A stretch of DNA of 64,000 nt from Streptococcus equinus ATCC 9812 (GCF_000187265.1 NZ_GL698429.1:414629-478628), one strand, 5' to 3'; positions 26,483 to 36,106 are shown, counted from the first letter of the stretch. The notes: a model not told the origin generated them from the sequence alone. Numbers and translations: made by a program.

Positions 26483-26815
26483 ATGGAAATTGAAAAAACC
26501 AATCGTATGAATGCTCTTTTTGAGTTTTATGCTGCGCTTTTGACAGATAAGCAGATGAATTATATTGAACTGTATTATGCGGATGACTATAGCTTGGCTG
26601 AGATTGCTGAGGAATTTGGGGTTAGCCGTCAGGCAGTTTATGACAATATCAAACGAACTGAAAAGATTTTAGAAGCTTATGAGATGAAGCTGCACATGTA
26701 TTCGGACTATATTGTTCGTAGTCAGATTTTTGATGAGATTTTGGATAAATACCCATCAGATGATTTCTTAAAAGAAAAGATTGCCATTTTGAGCAGTATT
26801 GATAACCGAGATTAA
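26483..26815 (+). CDS. ylxM: YlxM, helix-turn-helix protein of the SRP operon
   Basis: A 110-residue protein (UPF0122) with a sigma-70 region 4-like helix-turn-helix: [20 protein letters not shown], then [20 protein letters not shown]. It lies 46 bases before ffh, the order conserved in Gram-positive bacteria, where YlxM is thought to act with the signal recognition particle. In S. mutans the operon is ylxM-ffh-satCDE and supports acid tolerance. Confidence 0.92.
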   Translation: MEIEKTNRMNALFEFYAALLTDKQMNYIELYYADDYSLAEIAEEFGVSRQAVYDNIKRTEKILEAYEMKLHMYSDYIVRSQIFDEILDKYPSDDFLKEKIAILSSIDNRD

Positions 26816-26861
26816 TTTACTGATAATTGATAATTTATAGATTTAGGTAGGAGAATTTATT

Positions 26862-28427
26862 ATGGCTTTTGAAAGTTTGACAGAACGCCTGCAAGGGGTT
26901 TTTAAAAATATTCGTGGAAAGAAAAAGCTATCTGAAAAAGATGTTCAAGAAGTAACCAAAGAGATTCGCTTAGCTTTGCTTGAAGCTGACGTTGCTCTTC
27001 CGGTCGTTAAGACATTTATCAAACGCGTTCGCGAACGTGCTGTTGGTCATGAAATCATCGATACGCTTGACCCAACACAACAAATCGTTAAAATCGTTAA
27101 TGAAGAATTAACAGAAATCCTTGGTTCTGAAACAGCTGAGCTTGAAAAATCACCTAAAATTCCTACAATCATTATGATGGTCGGTCTTCAAGGTGCTGGT
27201 AAAACGACATTTGCTGGTAAATTGGCTAACAAGCTGATTAAAGAAGAAAAAGCTCGTCCAATGATGATTGCGGCTGATATCTATCGTCCAGCAGCTATCG
27301 ACCAATTGAAGACTCTTGGTAGCCAAATCAACGTTCCAGTCTTTGATATGGGAACTGACCACTCAGCCGTTGAAATCGTAACACACGGTCTTGCACAAGC
27401 CAAAGAAAACCACAATGACTACGTTATCATCGATACAGCTGGTCGTCTGCAAATCGATGAAGCTTTGATGCAAGAACTTCGTGATGTTAAAGCTCTCGCT
27501 AAACCAAATGAAATTCTTTTGGTTGTTGATAGTATGATTGGTCAAGAAGCTGCCAATGTCGCTGACGAATTCAACAAACAATTGGATATCACAGGGATTG
27601 TCTTGACTAAGATTGATGGTGATACACGTGGTGGTGCGGCGCTTTCTATCCGCGAAATCACTGGTAAACCAATCAAATTCACTGGTACTGGTGAAAAAAT
27701 CACTGATATCGAAACCTTCCACCCAGACCGTATGTCAAGCCGTATCCTCGGCATGGGTGATTTGCTCACATTGATTGAAAAAGCAAGTCAAGAATACGAT
27801 GAAAAACGTTCAATGGAACTCGCTGAAAAAATGCGTGAAAACACCTTTGACTTTAACGATTTCATCGAACAACTTGACCAAGTGCAAAATATGGGTCCAA
27901 TGGAAGATCTTCTTAAGATGATTCCTGGTATGGCTAATAACCCTGCACTTAAAAACTTCAAAGTCGATGAAAAAGCTGTCGCTCGTAAACGTGCAATCGT
28001 CTCATCAATGACACCTGAAGAACGTGAAAATCCTGATTTGCTAACACCTAGCCGCCGTCGTCGTATTGCAGCTGGTTCAGGTAACAGCTTTGTCGATGTC
28101 AACAAATTCATCAAAGATTTCAACCAAGCAAAACAAATGATGCAAGGTGTCATGTCTGGTGACATGGAAAAAATGATGAAGAAAATGGGTATCAACCCAA
28201 ATAACCTTCCTAAAAACATGCCAAATGGCATGGATATGTCATCACTTGAAGGCATGATGGGCGAAAATGGTATGCCAGACCTTTCAGCTCTTGGTGGAGA
28301 TATGGACCTTAGCCAAATGATGGGTGGCGGCCTCAAAGGAAAAGTCGGTTCCTTTGCCATGAAGCAAGTCATGAAACGCCAAGCCAACAAAATGAAAAAA
28401 GCTAAGAAAAAACGCGGGAAGAAGTAA
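26862..28427 (+). CDS. ffh: Signal recognition particle protein Ffh (SRP54)
   Basis: A 521-residue GTPase with the N domain, G domain and methionine-rich M domain. G1 is GLQGAGKTTFAGKL near residue 107, G3 is DTAGRLQID, G4 is TKIDGDTRGG. The M domain runs from ~residue 320 with many Met residues and a basic C-terminal end (KKAKKKRGKK). It binds SRP RNA and signal sequences and delivers ribosomes to FtsY at the membrane. TAGGAG precedes the ATG. Confidence 0.97.
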   Translation: MAFESLTERLQGVFKNIRGKKKLSEKDVQEVTKEIRLALLEADVALPVVKTFIKRVRERAVGHEIIDTLDPTQQIVKIVNEELTEILGSETAELEKSPKIPTIIMMVGLQGAGKTTFAGKLANKLIKEEKARPMMIAADIYRPAAIDQLKTLGSQINVPVFDMGTDHSAVEIVTHGLAQAKENHNDYVIIDTAGRLQIDEALMQELRDVKALAKPNEILLVVDSMIGQEAANVADEFNKQLDITGIVLTKIDGDTRGGAALSIREITGKPIKFTGTGEKITDIETFHPDRMSSRILGMGDLLTLIEKASQEYDEKRSMELAEKMRENTFDFNDFIEQLDQVQNMGPMEDLLKMIPGMANNPALKNFKVDEKAVARKRAIVSSMTPEERENPDLLTPSRRRRIAAGSGNSFVDVNKFIKDFNQAKQMMQGVMSGDMEKMMKKMGINPNNLPKNMPNGMDMSSLEGMMGENGMPDLSALGGDMDLSQMMGGGLKGKVGSFAMKQVMKRQANKMKKAKKKRGKK

Positions 28428-28436
28428 GAACTTCAT

Positions 28437-28925
28437 ATGCTAATCGACTATGCTAAATTTTTCTTAGCCCCCAAATTCACAAACGGTAGGTGGCCAGCTT
28501 ACCTCTTTACGGTCGATCAATTCTGTCATTACCTAGCCATTATCGGAATCTATCTAGCTATCTCACCTCAGCAAACCCAGCTGATCCTCAATCCCAATTG
28601 GCTTATTCTGGCATTATTTTTCTTAATCATTACAAAGCCTATCAATATCATTTTCAAGCTCTATTTTGAATGCTACCAAGTAGAGCTTGAAGATACCAGC
28701 AGCATCTCAGGTGCTGGCGCCATGGTGGGAAATTTAGAAAGGCTCATCATCGGAATCTTTCTCATTCTCGGGCAGTATGCGGCTATAGCTCTCGTTTTTA
28801 CCGCAAAATCCATTGCCCGTTACGATATGATTTCCAAAAATCAAGGCTTTGCAGAATATTACCTCATCGGATCCTTATTTAGCATGATCAGTGTCTTGGT
28901 AACCTACGCATTATTAATCTTTTAA
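28437..28925 (+). CDS. SatE-like (DUF3307) membrane protein, N-terminally truncated
   Basis: A 162-residue membrane protein. The C-terminal half (SGAGAMVGNLERLIIGIFLI, then ALVFTAKSIARYD and FAEYYLIGSLFSMISVL) is clearly related to the product at 41668-42376. It lines up only from the middle of that protein: MLIDYAKFF matches ALIDFGKSY. About 70 N-terminal residues are absent and no good ribosome site precedes the ATG. It directly follows ffh, the place of the sat genes in S. mutans, so it is probably what remains of the original satE after a deletion. Confidence 0.6.
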   Translation: MLIDYAKFFLAPKFTNGRWPAYLFTVDQFCHYLAIIGIYLAISPQQTQLILNPNWLILALFFLIITKPINIIFKLYFECYQVELEDTSSISGAGAMVGNLERLIIGIFLILGQYAAIALVFTAKSIARYDMISKNQGFAEYYLIGSLFSMISVLVTYALLIF

Positions 28926-29176
28926 TATTCAAAATGAGGTCGGTCTTTAAAGATATTCCAACCTCGTTTTTCATATTTATACAAGCTCCCAATAATAGTG
29001 GCTATTCTTTCTGAATCGGTTTATCTAAAAATCGAGAAAACGGAATCCTAAGCATAACAAATGGATGGTAAACATCCTTTTCTTTACTTTAAACGGCATC
29101 TAAATAATATAGACAATTCTAATATTATCTGATAGACTATTAGAGTAATATTCCTATTTAGAAAGAATTTATCCAA

Positions 29177-29719
29177 ATGCTGAAAGCATTATTTCCTTAC
29201 AATTATGTTGAAGATGTCTTTGTGATCGATTATCAGAAATTATACGATAAAGGCTTTAGGGCAATCATCTTCGATATTGATCAAACACTCGTTCAACATG
29301 GTGAAGAAGCAACACCAGAGGTAGAAGCCCTATTCAAAACACTCCAGATTATTGGCTTTAAGACCTTCATCTTATCAAATAATAGTCCAGAGCGGATTGA
29401 AGCATTTTTGACCAATATCAATGATACTGGATTTATCGGACTGGCAGACAAGCCCAGACCTGACCAGTACCTAAGCGCTATTAAACAACTTAGCTTGCCT
29501 AAGGAATGCATTATCTTTATCGGTGATCAAATTTTTACGGATGTCTTAGGAGCTAATCGTGTTGGTATAGCAAGCATCCTAGTGAAATTTTTGCGACACC
29601 CTCACGAAATCAATATCGGAAAAAAGCGCAAGCTAGAATCGCTTTTTCTTAAAGTATATGTTAAGAGCAAGCGTTACTATAATCGCTTAGGCACTATCAC
29701 CAAGGTAAGGGAGCATTAA
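29177..29719 (+). CDS. YqeG-like HAD IIIA phosphatase
   Basis: A 180-residue haloacid-dehalogenase protein: motif I is AIIFDIDQTLVQH near residue 31, motif II is TFILSNNSPERI, and motif III is KPRPDQYLSAIKQL followed by CIIFIGDQIFTDVLGANRVG. This is the YqeG family layout. It starts with PYNYVEDVFVIDYQKLYDKG as YqeG proteins do. The substrate is unknown. It is four bases from the VanW-like gene and probably co-transcribed with it. Confidence 0.85.
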   Translation: MLKALFPYNYVEDVFVIDYQKLYDKGFRAIIFDIDQTLVQHGEEATPEVEALFKTLQIIGFKTFILSNNSPERIEAFLTNINDTGFIGLADKPRPDQYLSAIKQLSLPKECIIFIGDQIFTDVLGANRVGIASILVKFLRHPHEINIGKKRKLESLFLKVYVKSKRYYNRLGTITKVREH

Positions 29720-29723
29720 AAAT

Positions 29724-30560
29724 ATGGTATTTTGGAATAAAGATTTATTGTTTAGTGAAATAAGCCCAACGACGTATAAAATTTCGGTATATAAGGAAAT
29801 CTTAAAACGCCACCTCAAGAATGCTAGGGAAAAGAAAGTTTTTGCCACAACAAAATCTGATCAATTACTCCCCAATGTTGTCTCAGTTCACCAATCCAAC
29901 CTTATCAAAAAAGGACCTGGTATTGACCCAGAACTACAATATAATAAAGCCCATAATATCGATATTGCTTCACGAACCATGGATAAAATTATTATGGAAC
30001 CTGGAGAGGAGTTCTCTTTTTGGCATCTTGTCGGCAAGATCAATGAGAAAAAAGGCTATATGGATGGTCGTGTCATCATTGGCGATAGTGTAGAAGCTGA
30101 AACAGGTGGGGGACTTTGTAACTTAGCAAATACGCTCAATTTACTGATTTTACATAGCCCTCTTGAAATTACAGAACTAAATACACACTCAGATGCCTTA
30201 GCTGCAGACTTTGATCATCGTGTCCCATTTGCTAATGGGACATCAGTTGCTTATAATTATGTTGATTACCGATTCAAAAACTCAACTGACCAAACAATTC
30301 AGATCTGTATGTCTGTCCAAGGTGAGACACTAGAAGCAGAATTACGTAGCGAGAAACCGTTTGATAACCGTTACGAACTGTTAGAAGAAGATCATCATGT
30401 TATTCGCAAAAACGATAAATATTATCGTCGCTCACAAATTTATCGTCAAACTATCGATAAAAAATCTGAAGAAGTAACTGCTAAAGAATTAATTTGGGAT
30501 AATAAATCACAAATTATGTTTGATCCAAAACTTATCCCTGCAGAAATGATTCGATCATAA
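29724..30560 (+). CDS. VanW-family protein
   Basis: A 278-residue protein with the VanW domain: EPGEEFSFWHLVGKINEKKG, then DGRVIIGDSVEAETGGGLCN with LANTLNLLIL. The GGGxCQ-like motif is here GGGLCN. VanW occurs in some vancomycin-resistance clusters, but the family is wide and the function unresolved; nothing else here suggests glycopeptide resistance. AAGGGAG precedes the ATG, which lies just after the HAD gene. Confidence 0.85.
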   Translation: MVFWNKDLLFSEISPTTYKISVYKEILKRHLKNAREKKVFATTKSDQLLPNVVSVHQSNLIKKGPGIDPELQYNKAHNIDIASRTMDKIIMEPGEEFSFWHLVGKINEKKGYMDGRVIIGDSVEAETGGGLCNLANTLNLLILHSPLEITELNTHSDALAADFDHRVPFANGTSVAYNYVDYRFKNSTDQTIQICMSVQGETLEAELRSEKPFDNRYELLEEDHHVIRKNDKYYRRSQIYRQTIDKKSEEVTAKELIWDNKSQIMFDPKLIPAEMIRS

Positions 30561-30565
30561 TTCAA

Positions 30566-30611
30566 AAGAAGACCTAATACCTAGAATTCAAGGTATTAGG
30601 TCTTCTTTTTG
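30566..30611. terminator. Intrinsic terminator after the VanW-like gene
   Basis: AGAAGACCTAATACCT pairs with AGGTATTAGGTCTTCT around eight bases, followed by T5. Confidence 0.9.
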
Positions 30612-30663
30612 TCTTTTAAAACTTGGGGAACTCAAGGCATTTTACGGCAGTAACAAAACATAA

Positions 30664-31350
30664 TCAGTTGGCCATATAGTCACAGACGATATCAATTTGC
30701 TCAGCAAAATCATCGCCAAATTTCTTCTCAAAGAAGGCACTCCCGATTGTAAAAGCCCAGGGTTTAATCTCTTTGATATGGTCCAATTTTTCAAAACTAT
30801 CGACGCTACCAGCCAAACAAACTGGTGCATCAACTGATTCTACAACAGTCTTGTTTAGCAATTCTGCATCACCAGTATAGCGATAACCCAATAAATCAAA
30901 TCCAAATACGCCCTTAGCCAAATACTGATTTGCTTCATCAATGAAACTATCGATTGAACCTTCCAAAACAGATGGACGTCCTGTAATCTTACCTAAAAAT
31001 GGCATATACTTCATCTTATTTTCCTGGCAAAATATGTTTATTTTGTCGCTGAAAATAGTACCCATCAAAATATCACAGCAACATTCATGCGCTAATTTTG
31101 CACCCTCTAAGCCTTCCTCCTCACTGTAGGCGACAACCTCTAAAAACGTAGTTTTACCACAAGCTTTCATGTAGCTAAATAGCTTTTTCATTTCCTCTAA
31201 GGGAAGTGGCTCCTCTTTAAACCCCCAATATTGAGCTTTTGAGTTTTTACATTGATCAAAAATCTCTGCAGCATTTAAGATCGTTAGGTCGTTATGTGTC
31301 AGCATAACAATTAATTCAGAATGTTCCACAATAAATACAAACCCTTTCAA
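30664..31350 (-). CDS. Putative beta/alpha-barrel protein
   Basis: A 228-residue soluble protein with an alternating strand-helix pattern. LEVVAYSEEEGLEGAKLAHE, CCDILMGTIF, GVFGFDLLGYRYTGD, VDAPVCLAGSVDSFEKLDHI and KPWAFTIGSAFFEKKFGDD look like the strand ends of a TIM barrel with a C-terminal phosphate-binding GS motif. I cannot name the reaction. The start is uncertain: TTG 31350 is the furthest, but GTG 31329 lies 12 bases after GAAAGGG and gives MEHSELIVMLTHND. Confidence 0.6.
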   Translation of the reverse strand: MKGFVFIVEHSELIVMLTHNDLTILNAAEIFDQCKNSKAQYWGFKEEPLPLEEMKKLFSYMKACGKTTFLEVVAYSEEEGLEGAKLAHECCCDILMGTIFSDKINIFCQENKMKYMPFLGKITGRPSVLEGSIDSFIDEANQYLAKGVFGFDLLGYRYTGDAELLNKTVVESVDAPVCLAGSVDSFEKLDHIKEIKPWAFTIGSAFFEKKFGDDFAEQIDIVCDYMAN

Positions 31351-31473
31351 AATAAATCATAATCAATTATAATACTATGTAATATTTCTATCAATATAAC
31401 TCTTGGAAATTTCCTGACAATTTTCAAATTAAAATAATGGGTAGAATTTATTTACAATCAGGAGAAACTTGGG

Positions 31474-31822
31474 TTAAGGATTAATAAATTTTCTACTAAT
31501 CTCCAAAGTGGAATTACCCACTACAGGAATTATAGAGCCATTTTCGGTGGCTTTCTTTACGTCACAGAGTTTATTGAGGCAGTTGTGATATGGGCCTTTT
31601 TCTTTATTTTTAGGTTGTTTTTTAATATCGTGTGGGTAAACGCCAACATACTTTTAAAATAAGCTTGAAAATCGGCTATGTGAAGTGTAGCCAACGGCGA
31701 TAACCACCTCTTTGATTTCAAGTTGAGTTGTCATTAAGAGCTGCTCTGCTAGTGCCATACGACGTTGTTGGATATATTCGGTTATTGTCATATGGTATTT
31801 GGTTTTAAAGGCAGTTTTGAGC
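31474..31822 (-). pseudogene. AraC-family regulator, C-terminal remnant
   Basis: On the minus strand the two-helix AraC DNA-binding domain is legible: LKTAFKTKYHMTITEYIQQR, RMALAEQLLMTTQLEIKEVV, IAVGYTSHSRFSSLF. A stop TAA (probably from AAA) then falls before KYVGVYPHDIKKQ, and the same frame runs on to 31474 with DVKKATENGSIIPVVGNSTL. The ligand-binding part is absent. It abuts the ECF transporter remnant at 31823; a deletion joined them. Confidence 0.7.
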
Positions 31823-31823
31823 T

Positions 31824-32191
31824 ATGGGTGATTTAGTAGCATCTTTAAAGAAAATGAAATTTCTTGATAGTTTAATCATACCTTTGTCAGTCATGTTTCG
31901 ATTTTTTTATACGCTAAAAGAAGATTATCAGCAGATCAAAGAAGCTATGTATTTACAAGGTTTAGTGACCAATCATTTTTTCATCATCCTTTACGCATGA
32001 TAGAATACCGGTTTGTTCCCCTCTTGATGTGTTTGTCCCGAACAGCAGATAACATGTCTATTTCAGCGATGACCAGAGGAATAGCTATTGGTCAAGCAAG
32101 GTCTAGTATTTCAAGACCTCGTTTGAGTTGACTTGACTATTTTTGGATGCTGTTTATGTTGGTTATCCTAGTTTTGATGATTTGGAGTTAA
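31824..32191 (+). pseudogene. ECF transporter T component, remnant
   Basis: The frame from 31824 (LVASLKKMKFLDSLIIPLSV, then MFRFFYTLKEDYQQIKEAMY) shifts near 31982 and continues with HHPLRMIEYRFVPLLMCLSR, then MSISAMTRGIAIGQARSSIS, containing the A-R-G type motif of EcfT/CbiQ proteins. A TGA follows and then a last membrane segment. It lacks the N-terminal membrane helices. The next remnant is its ATPase partner, so this was an ECF-type uptake system. Confidence 0.7.
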
Positions 32192-32648
32192 ATGATGCTA
32201 AAATTCAAACTTTTTCACTTACTTATGATAATTCCATTTTAGAAGATATCAATCTCAGTTTTAAACCAGGAGAAATTTCTGTTTTAACAGGGCAGTTCAG
32301 GTTGCGGGAAAAGTAGTCTTTTAAAGGTTATTAATGGAGTGATTCTTTATTTTCAAACAGCTAAGTTATCTGGTGATATGACTTATGATGGAAAAAGTTT
32401 GCTTGACCGTGATATTTTTACTTTATCAGGTGGTGAAAAAACAGCGTTTGCTTTTGTCCATGGCTAAAGTATCTGATAAACCAATCATTATCTTAGATGA
32501 ACCTAAAAGTGGCTTGTGTTGAGGATAAATGATTAACATGATTGATATTTTACAGCAAATGGTACAAAACAAAAAAATAATAATTATAGTTACTCATGAT
32601 TACGAGTTAATCAAGAATTGTAAAGGCAAAATCATCGAATTTGTCTAA
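32192..32648 (+). pseudogene. ECF transporter ATPase component, remnant
   Basis: Reading with frame corrections gives MLKIQTFSLTYDNSILEDIN, LSFKPGEISVLTG, a broken Walker A (CGKSSLLKVINGVI), then LSGGEK, a Walker B IILDEPKSGL and the end VTHDYELIKNCKGKIIEFV. Single-base losses occur near 32201 (A4 run) and around 32285-32300; a large part of the middle, including half of the domain, is deleted. It is nonfunctional. Confidence 0.7.
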
Positions 32649-32655
32649 TAAAAAA

Positions 32656-32683
32656 GAACTCCGCATTTGAAAATGTGGAGTTT
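32656..32683 (+). terminator. Intrinsic terminator of the ECF remnant
   Basis: ACTCCGCATTT / AATGTGGAGT around GAA, followed by T-rich sequence. Confidence 0.7.
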
Positions 32684-33085
32684 GTATATTTGTATCCGTT
32701 TACACTGGCTAAAAAACACAAAAAGGATAAAATAGAAGGTGTTTTTAGATAACAATATGACAGTTTTCCTAAAAAAGTAATCAAAAAGTCTATTTATTAG
32801 TAAATAATAATGAAAATTTATTGAAAATCACCTAAAAGAAGATAAAAATAGGGATTTATGTAAAAAATGATGAATATCAAAATTCAGATTGAGATTTTCC
32901 TGTGTAATTGATTTATCACTTAAAAAAGAAAAATCTTTTTTCGAAAAAAGATTTTTTTAAATAAGGGAATTGAAGAACAAGTAGTCACTAAAAAATCTAA
33001 TCAGTGAAAAAAGCATAAAATCAAGTATTCAAGACAAATATAAAAAAACCAATATAAAGTACTTGTTTCTAAAATTTCTCATTAC
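32684..33085. other. AT-rich gap before dif, no gene
   Basis: No frame on either strand is supported. The one clear structure is a perfect 26-base palindrome at 32930-32955 (AAAATCTTTTTTC and its complement), followed by more T, which could stop transcription from either side about 130 bases before the dif site. Confidence 0.5.
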
Positions 33086-33116
33086 ATCTTTCCGAAAAAC
33101 TGTAATTTTCTTGAAA
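33086..33116 (+). other. difSL: difSL-type chromosome dimer resolution site
   Basis: A 31-base site beginning ATCTTTCCGAAAAACTGTAA and ending TTTTCTTGAAA closely resembles, as I recall it, the difSL site of streptococci and lactococci. It lies 56 bases upstream of xerS, the arrangement known for the XerS/difSL system. It marks the replication terminus. Confidence 0.85.
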
Positions 33117-33171
33117 AACAAATCAGTCTATGATAAACTACTATTATAAAGATATCTGTGGAGATTTTTAG

Positions 33172-34242
33172 ATGAAACGTGAAAAATTACTTGAAAAAAT
33201 TGATGAATTAAAAAAAATAATGCCCTGGTATGTCCTTGACTATTACCAATCAAAACTATCTGTGCCATATAGTTTTACAACCTTGTACGAATATCTTAAG
33301 GAATACAGACGATTTTTTGAATGGATTCTTGAATCAGGAATTTCAAATGCTAAAAAAATTGCTGATGTTGAGTTAACGACTTTAGAGCATTTGTCTAAAA
33401 AAGATATGGAATCCTTCGTTCTCTATTTGCGTGAACGACCTTCGCTAAATACCTATTCAACCAAGCAAGGGGTCTCACAGACCACAATCAATCGGACGTT
33501 ATCAGCGCTTTCAAGCCTTTTTAAATATCTAACAGAAGAGGTCGAGGATGAAAATGGTGACCCCTACTTCTATCGAAATGTCATGAAAAAGATTGCAACT
33601 AAGAAGAAGAAAGAAACTTTAGCTGCTCGTGCTGAAAACATCAAAGGAAAGCTATTTTTGGGAGATGAGACGATAGCGTTTATCGAGTATATTGACAAAG
33701 AATATCAGAATAAGCTCTCTCACCGTGCCCTCTCCTCCTTCCAGAAAAATAAGGAGCGAGATTTAGCTATTATTGCTCTTCTTCTTGCTTCTGGTGTCCG
33801 TCTTTCTGAAGCAGTTAATCTTGATTTAAAAGATTTAAACCTCAATATGATGGTTATTGAAGTCACTCGTAAAGGTGGAAAACGAGACTCTGTTAACGTT
33901 GCTGCTTTTGCTAAACCATATCTCGAAGAATATTTAAAAATTCGTGCACCTCGTTATAAAGCAGAAAAACAAGATCAAGCACTATTTTTAACAGAATACC
34001 GTGGTGTTCCAAATCGTATTGATGCATCAAGTATTGAAAAATTAGTAGCTAAATACTCACAAGACTTTAAAGTTCGAGTGACACCCCACAAGCTACGTCA
34101 CACTTTGGCAACAAGATTATATGGGGCTACTAAATCACAAGTACTCGTCAGCCACCAATTGGGACATGCAACTACTCAAGTTACCGACTTATATACCCAT
34201 ATTGTCAATGATGAGCAGAAAAATGCTTTGGACAAATTATAA
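33172..34242 (+). CDS. xerS: Tyrosine recombinase XerS
   Basis: A 356-residue tyrosine recombinase of the XerS type, which alone replaces XerC/XerD in streptococci. The core-binding N-terminal domain starts [20 protein letters not shown]. Catalytic residues are visible: Arg in [13 protein letters not shown], Lys in [11 protein letters not shown], HxxR in [13 protein letters not shown], and the final His and Tyr in [17 protein letters not shown]. It resolves chromosome dimers at the adjacent difSL site with FtsK. Confidence 0.96.
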   Translation: MKREKLLEKIDELKKIMPWYVLDYYQSKLSVPYSFTTLYEYLKEYRRFFEWILESGISNAKKIADVELTTLEHLSKKDMESFVLYLRERPSLNTYSTKQGVSQTTINRTLSALSSLFKYLTEEVEDENGDPYFYRNVMKKIATKKKKETLAARAENIKGKLFLGDETIAFIEYIDKEYQNKLSHRALSSFQKNKERDLAIIALLLASGVRLSEAVNLDLKDLNLNMMVIEVTRKGGKRDSVNVAAFAKPYLEEYLKIRAPRYKAEKQDQALFLTEYRGVPNRIDASSIEKLVAKYSQDFKVRVTPHKLRHTLATRLYGATKSQVLVSHQLGHATTQVTDLYTHIVNDEQKNALDKL

Positions 34243-34247
34243 TATTA

Positions 34248-34277
34248 AACCTGGTCAATCAAAGACCAGGTGTTTTT
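34248..34277 (+). terminator. Intrinsic terminator of xerS
   Basis: ACCTGGTC / GACCAGGT arms followed by GTTTTT. Confidence 0.85.
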
Positions 34278-34377
34278 ACAGAAAATAAAACTAGAATCCA
34301 TGGTTTACATAAATAAAAATATGTATTTTATTGTCACCTTTTAAAATTACTTTCCCCCTAAACATTTTGATAAAAAT

Positions 34378-34405
34378 AAAAGCAAGACAAAATAGTCTTG
34401 CTTTT
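34378..34405 (-). terminator. Intrinsic terminator at the end of the Bce-like kinase gene
   Basis: AAAAGCAAGAC / GTCTTGCTTTT around six bases. It overlaps the stop codon of the minus-strand kinase gene and is symmetrical enough to work both ways. Confidence 0.75.
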
Positions 34406-35348
34406 ATTTTTGAGGTGTAATGAAAACTTGAGTTCCTTGCTCGATTTGACTTTTGATAGAAATATTTAAATTAAGACTATCTAAGACTTGTTTTGTCATG
34501 TAAAGACCAAGACCAGTTGCTTTTTGATGTTCGTGACCATTAAAACCAGTAAAGCCTTCTTCAAAAATTCGTGGCAGATCTTCTTCTAGTATGCCAATAC
34601 CATTGTCTGATATTTCAATACAACCTTTAGTTATTTGAATAGAAATCTTTCCGCCATCTTTTGAATACTTAATGGCATTATCAATAAGCTGTGTCAGAGC
34701 AAAATTTATCCATTTACGATCTGAGTTAAGTTGCCAATCACCATTAACTTCTACTGAAAGATGCTTTAGTAGGCAAGAAACACGGTATTTTTTTACAATT
34801 TCAGTTACACAATCTTTAACTGAAATTTTTTCAAAACGGAAATCATCTTTATTCTGATTAAACTTCAAATAGTTTAACAAAGTGTCTAAATAATTCTGGA
34901 GTCGATTTAGTTGTTGTTCAACCTCTTTTTCTTGGAGTTGATTTGTTTGAGCCATAAGAGATAATGCTGACAAAGGAACCTTCATCTGATGTGACCACAT
35001 TTTAATCAGATTTTGGATGTTTTCGATTTGTGTTTTAAGATTTAAAACTTCAGTAGCCTGTTCTTCTTTTTGCTTAAAAATAATGTTTTTAAATGCTTCT
35101 TCAGATGGCAAGTTAAAGTCATCTAATTCTTTTGCATAAATAAATTGTTGTAAAATCACTTGTTTTTTCTTAAATTTACAGTATTGTCGTATACTGATGA
35201 AAATTAGTATTGTAATATTAAAGCTAAAACTGACTTCGAAATATGCAAGTGGCAAATGAAATAGGAAAAATGTTATTAGAAAAAGACTTGCTAATATAGC
35301 ATAAGTCAAATACCAAATACTATATTCTTTAAAATATTTTTGAATCAT
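34404..35348 (-). CDS. BceS-like intramembrane-sensing histidine kinase
   Basis: A 314-residue kinase with two N-terminal membrane helices separated by almost no outside loop, as in BceS/GraS-type kinases that sense through an ABC transporter. The H box is MWSHQMKVPLSALSLMAQ (His near residue 118); the N box is LTQLIDNAIKYSKDGGKISI, followed by ISDNGIGI and GLGLYMTKQVLD. The start overlaps the response regulator end by four bases. Together with the transporter it forms a peptide-antibiotic sensing and resistance module. Confidence 0.88.
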   Translation of the reverse strand: MIQKYFKEYSIWYLTYAILASLFLITFFLFHLPLAYFEVSFSFNITILIFISIRQYCKFKKKQVILQQFIYAKELDDFNLPSEEAFKNIIFKQKEEQATEVLNLKTQIENIQNLIKMWSHQMKVPLSALSLMAQTNQLQEKEVEQQLNRLQNYLDTLLNYLKFNQNKDDFRFEKISVKDCVTEIVKKYRVSCLLKHLSVEVNGDWQLNSDRKWINFALTQLIDNAIKYSKDGGKISIQITKGCIEISDNGIGILEEDLPRIFEEGFTGFNGHEHQKATGLGLYMTKQVLDSLNLNISIKSQIEQGTQVFITPQK

Positions 35349-36007
35349 TTTAGAAGGTACCCTACTCCTCTCACGGTATGGATGCGATCAAAGCCAATTG
35401 GCTGCACTTTTTTACGTAGGCGTGTCATATTCACACTCAAAGTATTTTGGTCGATAAAACTTTCGTTCTCCCACAGTTTTTCTAGCAATTCTTCTTTTGG
35501 GACGACTTGATTTTGACGTTCAAACAAGATACTTAGGATTTTATTTTCTGTTGGAGAAAGATTAATTTGCTCGCTTCCATTTGACAAAATACCATCACGT
35601 GACAGTGAAAACTCATCAAGTTGATAGTTATCAGAAGTGAACTGGTATGCTCTACGCAAAAATGCTGAAATCTTGGCATCCAAAATAGTTAGAGAGAATG
35701 GTTTAGAGATAAAGTCATCTCCTCCCATGTTAAGTGCCATGACAGTATCCATCTCATCATCGCTTGAAGAGATAAAAATAAGAGGTAAAGTCATGGTTTT
35801 ACGGATTTCGGTCGTCCAGTAAAAGCCATTAAAGTAAGGCAGTGTAATATCCATCAAAATAAGATCTGGTTTTATTTCTTCAACCTCTTGCTTAATAGCA
35901 CGAAAATTGTTGACACTAAAAACGTCATAGGATTTAGCCAAGTGCCGCTTTAGCAAAGTTACAATGGTTTGATCGTCTTCGACAATATAAATTTTTCCTT
36001 GTTTCAT
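35345..36007 (-). CDS. BceR-like response regulator (OmpR family)
   Basis: A 220-residue regulator. The receiver domain has the acidic pair in YIVEDDQTIV, the phospho-accepting Asp in LILMDITLPYFNGFYW, the Thr/Ser region LIFISSSDDE and Lys in DFISKPFSL. The C-terminal winged helix contains LSPTENKILSILFERQNQVV and ends with RIHTVRGVGYLLK. The likely target site, TTACA-N4-TGTAA, lies upstream of the transporter genes at 39230-39245. Confidence 0.9.
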   Translation of the reverse strand: MKQGKIYIVEDDQTIVTLLKRHLAKSYDVFSVNNFRAIKQEVEEIKPDLILMDITLPYFNGFYWTTEIRKTMTLPLIFISSSDDEMDTVMALNMGGDDFISKPFSLTILDAKISAFLRRAYQFTSDNYQLDEFSLSRDGILSNGSEQINLSPTENKILSILFERQNQVVPKEELLEKLWENESFIDQNTLSVNMTRLRKKVQPIGFDRIHTVRGVGYLLK

Positions 36008-36022
36008 ATTTTCAATTGTAGC

Positions 36023-36047
36023 AAAAAATGGTCATTACGACCATTTT
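36023..36047 (-). terminator. Intrinsic terminator of the Bce-like transporter operon
   Basis: ATGGTC / GACCAT around GTAAT, followed by T6 on the minus strand. It separates the transporter genes from the two-component genes. Confidence 0.75.
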
Positions 36048-36106
36048 CAGCTGAACTTTCTCATCAAAATTTTTTGGAGTTTTTATTTAAAAGAGTAGTT
36101 TTATGA

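Noticed and set aside
27788-28390. 200-codon minus-strand frame opposite ffh
   Set aside because: Produced by the biased codon use of the Ffh M domain; no independent support.
29724-30560. Vancomycin resistance determinant
   Set aside because: VanW-like proteins are widespread outside van clusters and no other van gene is present.
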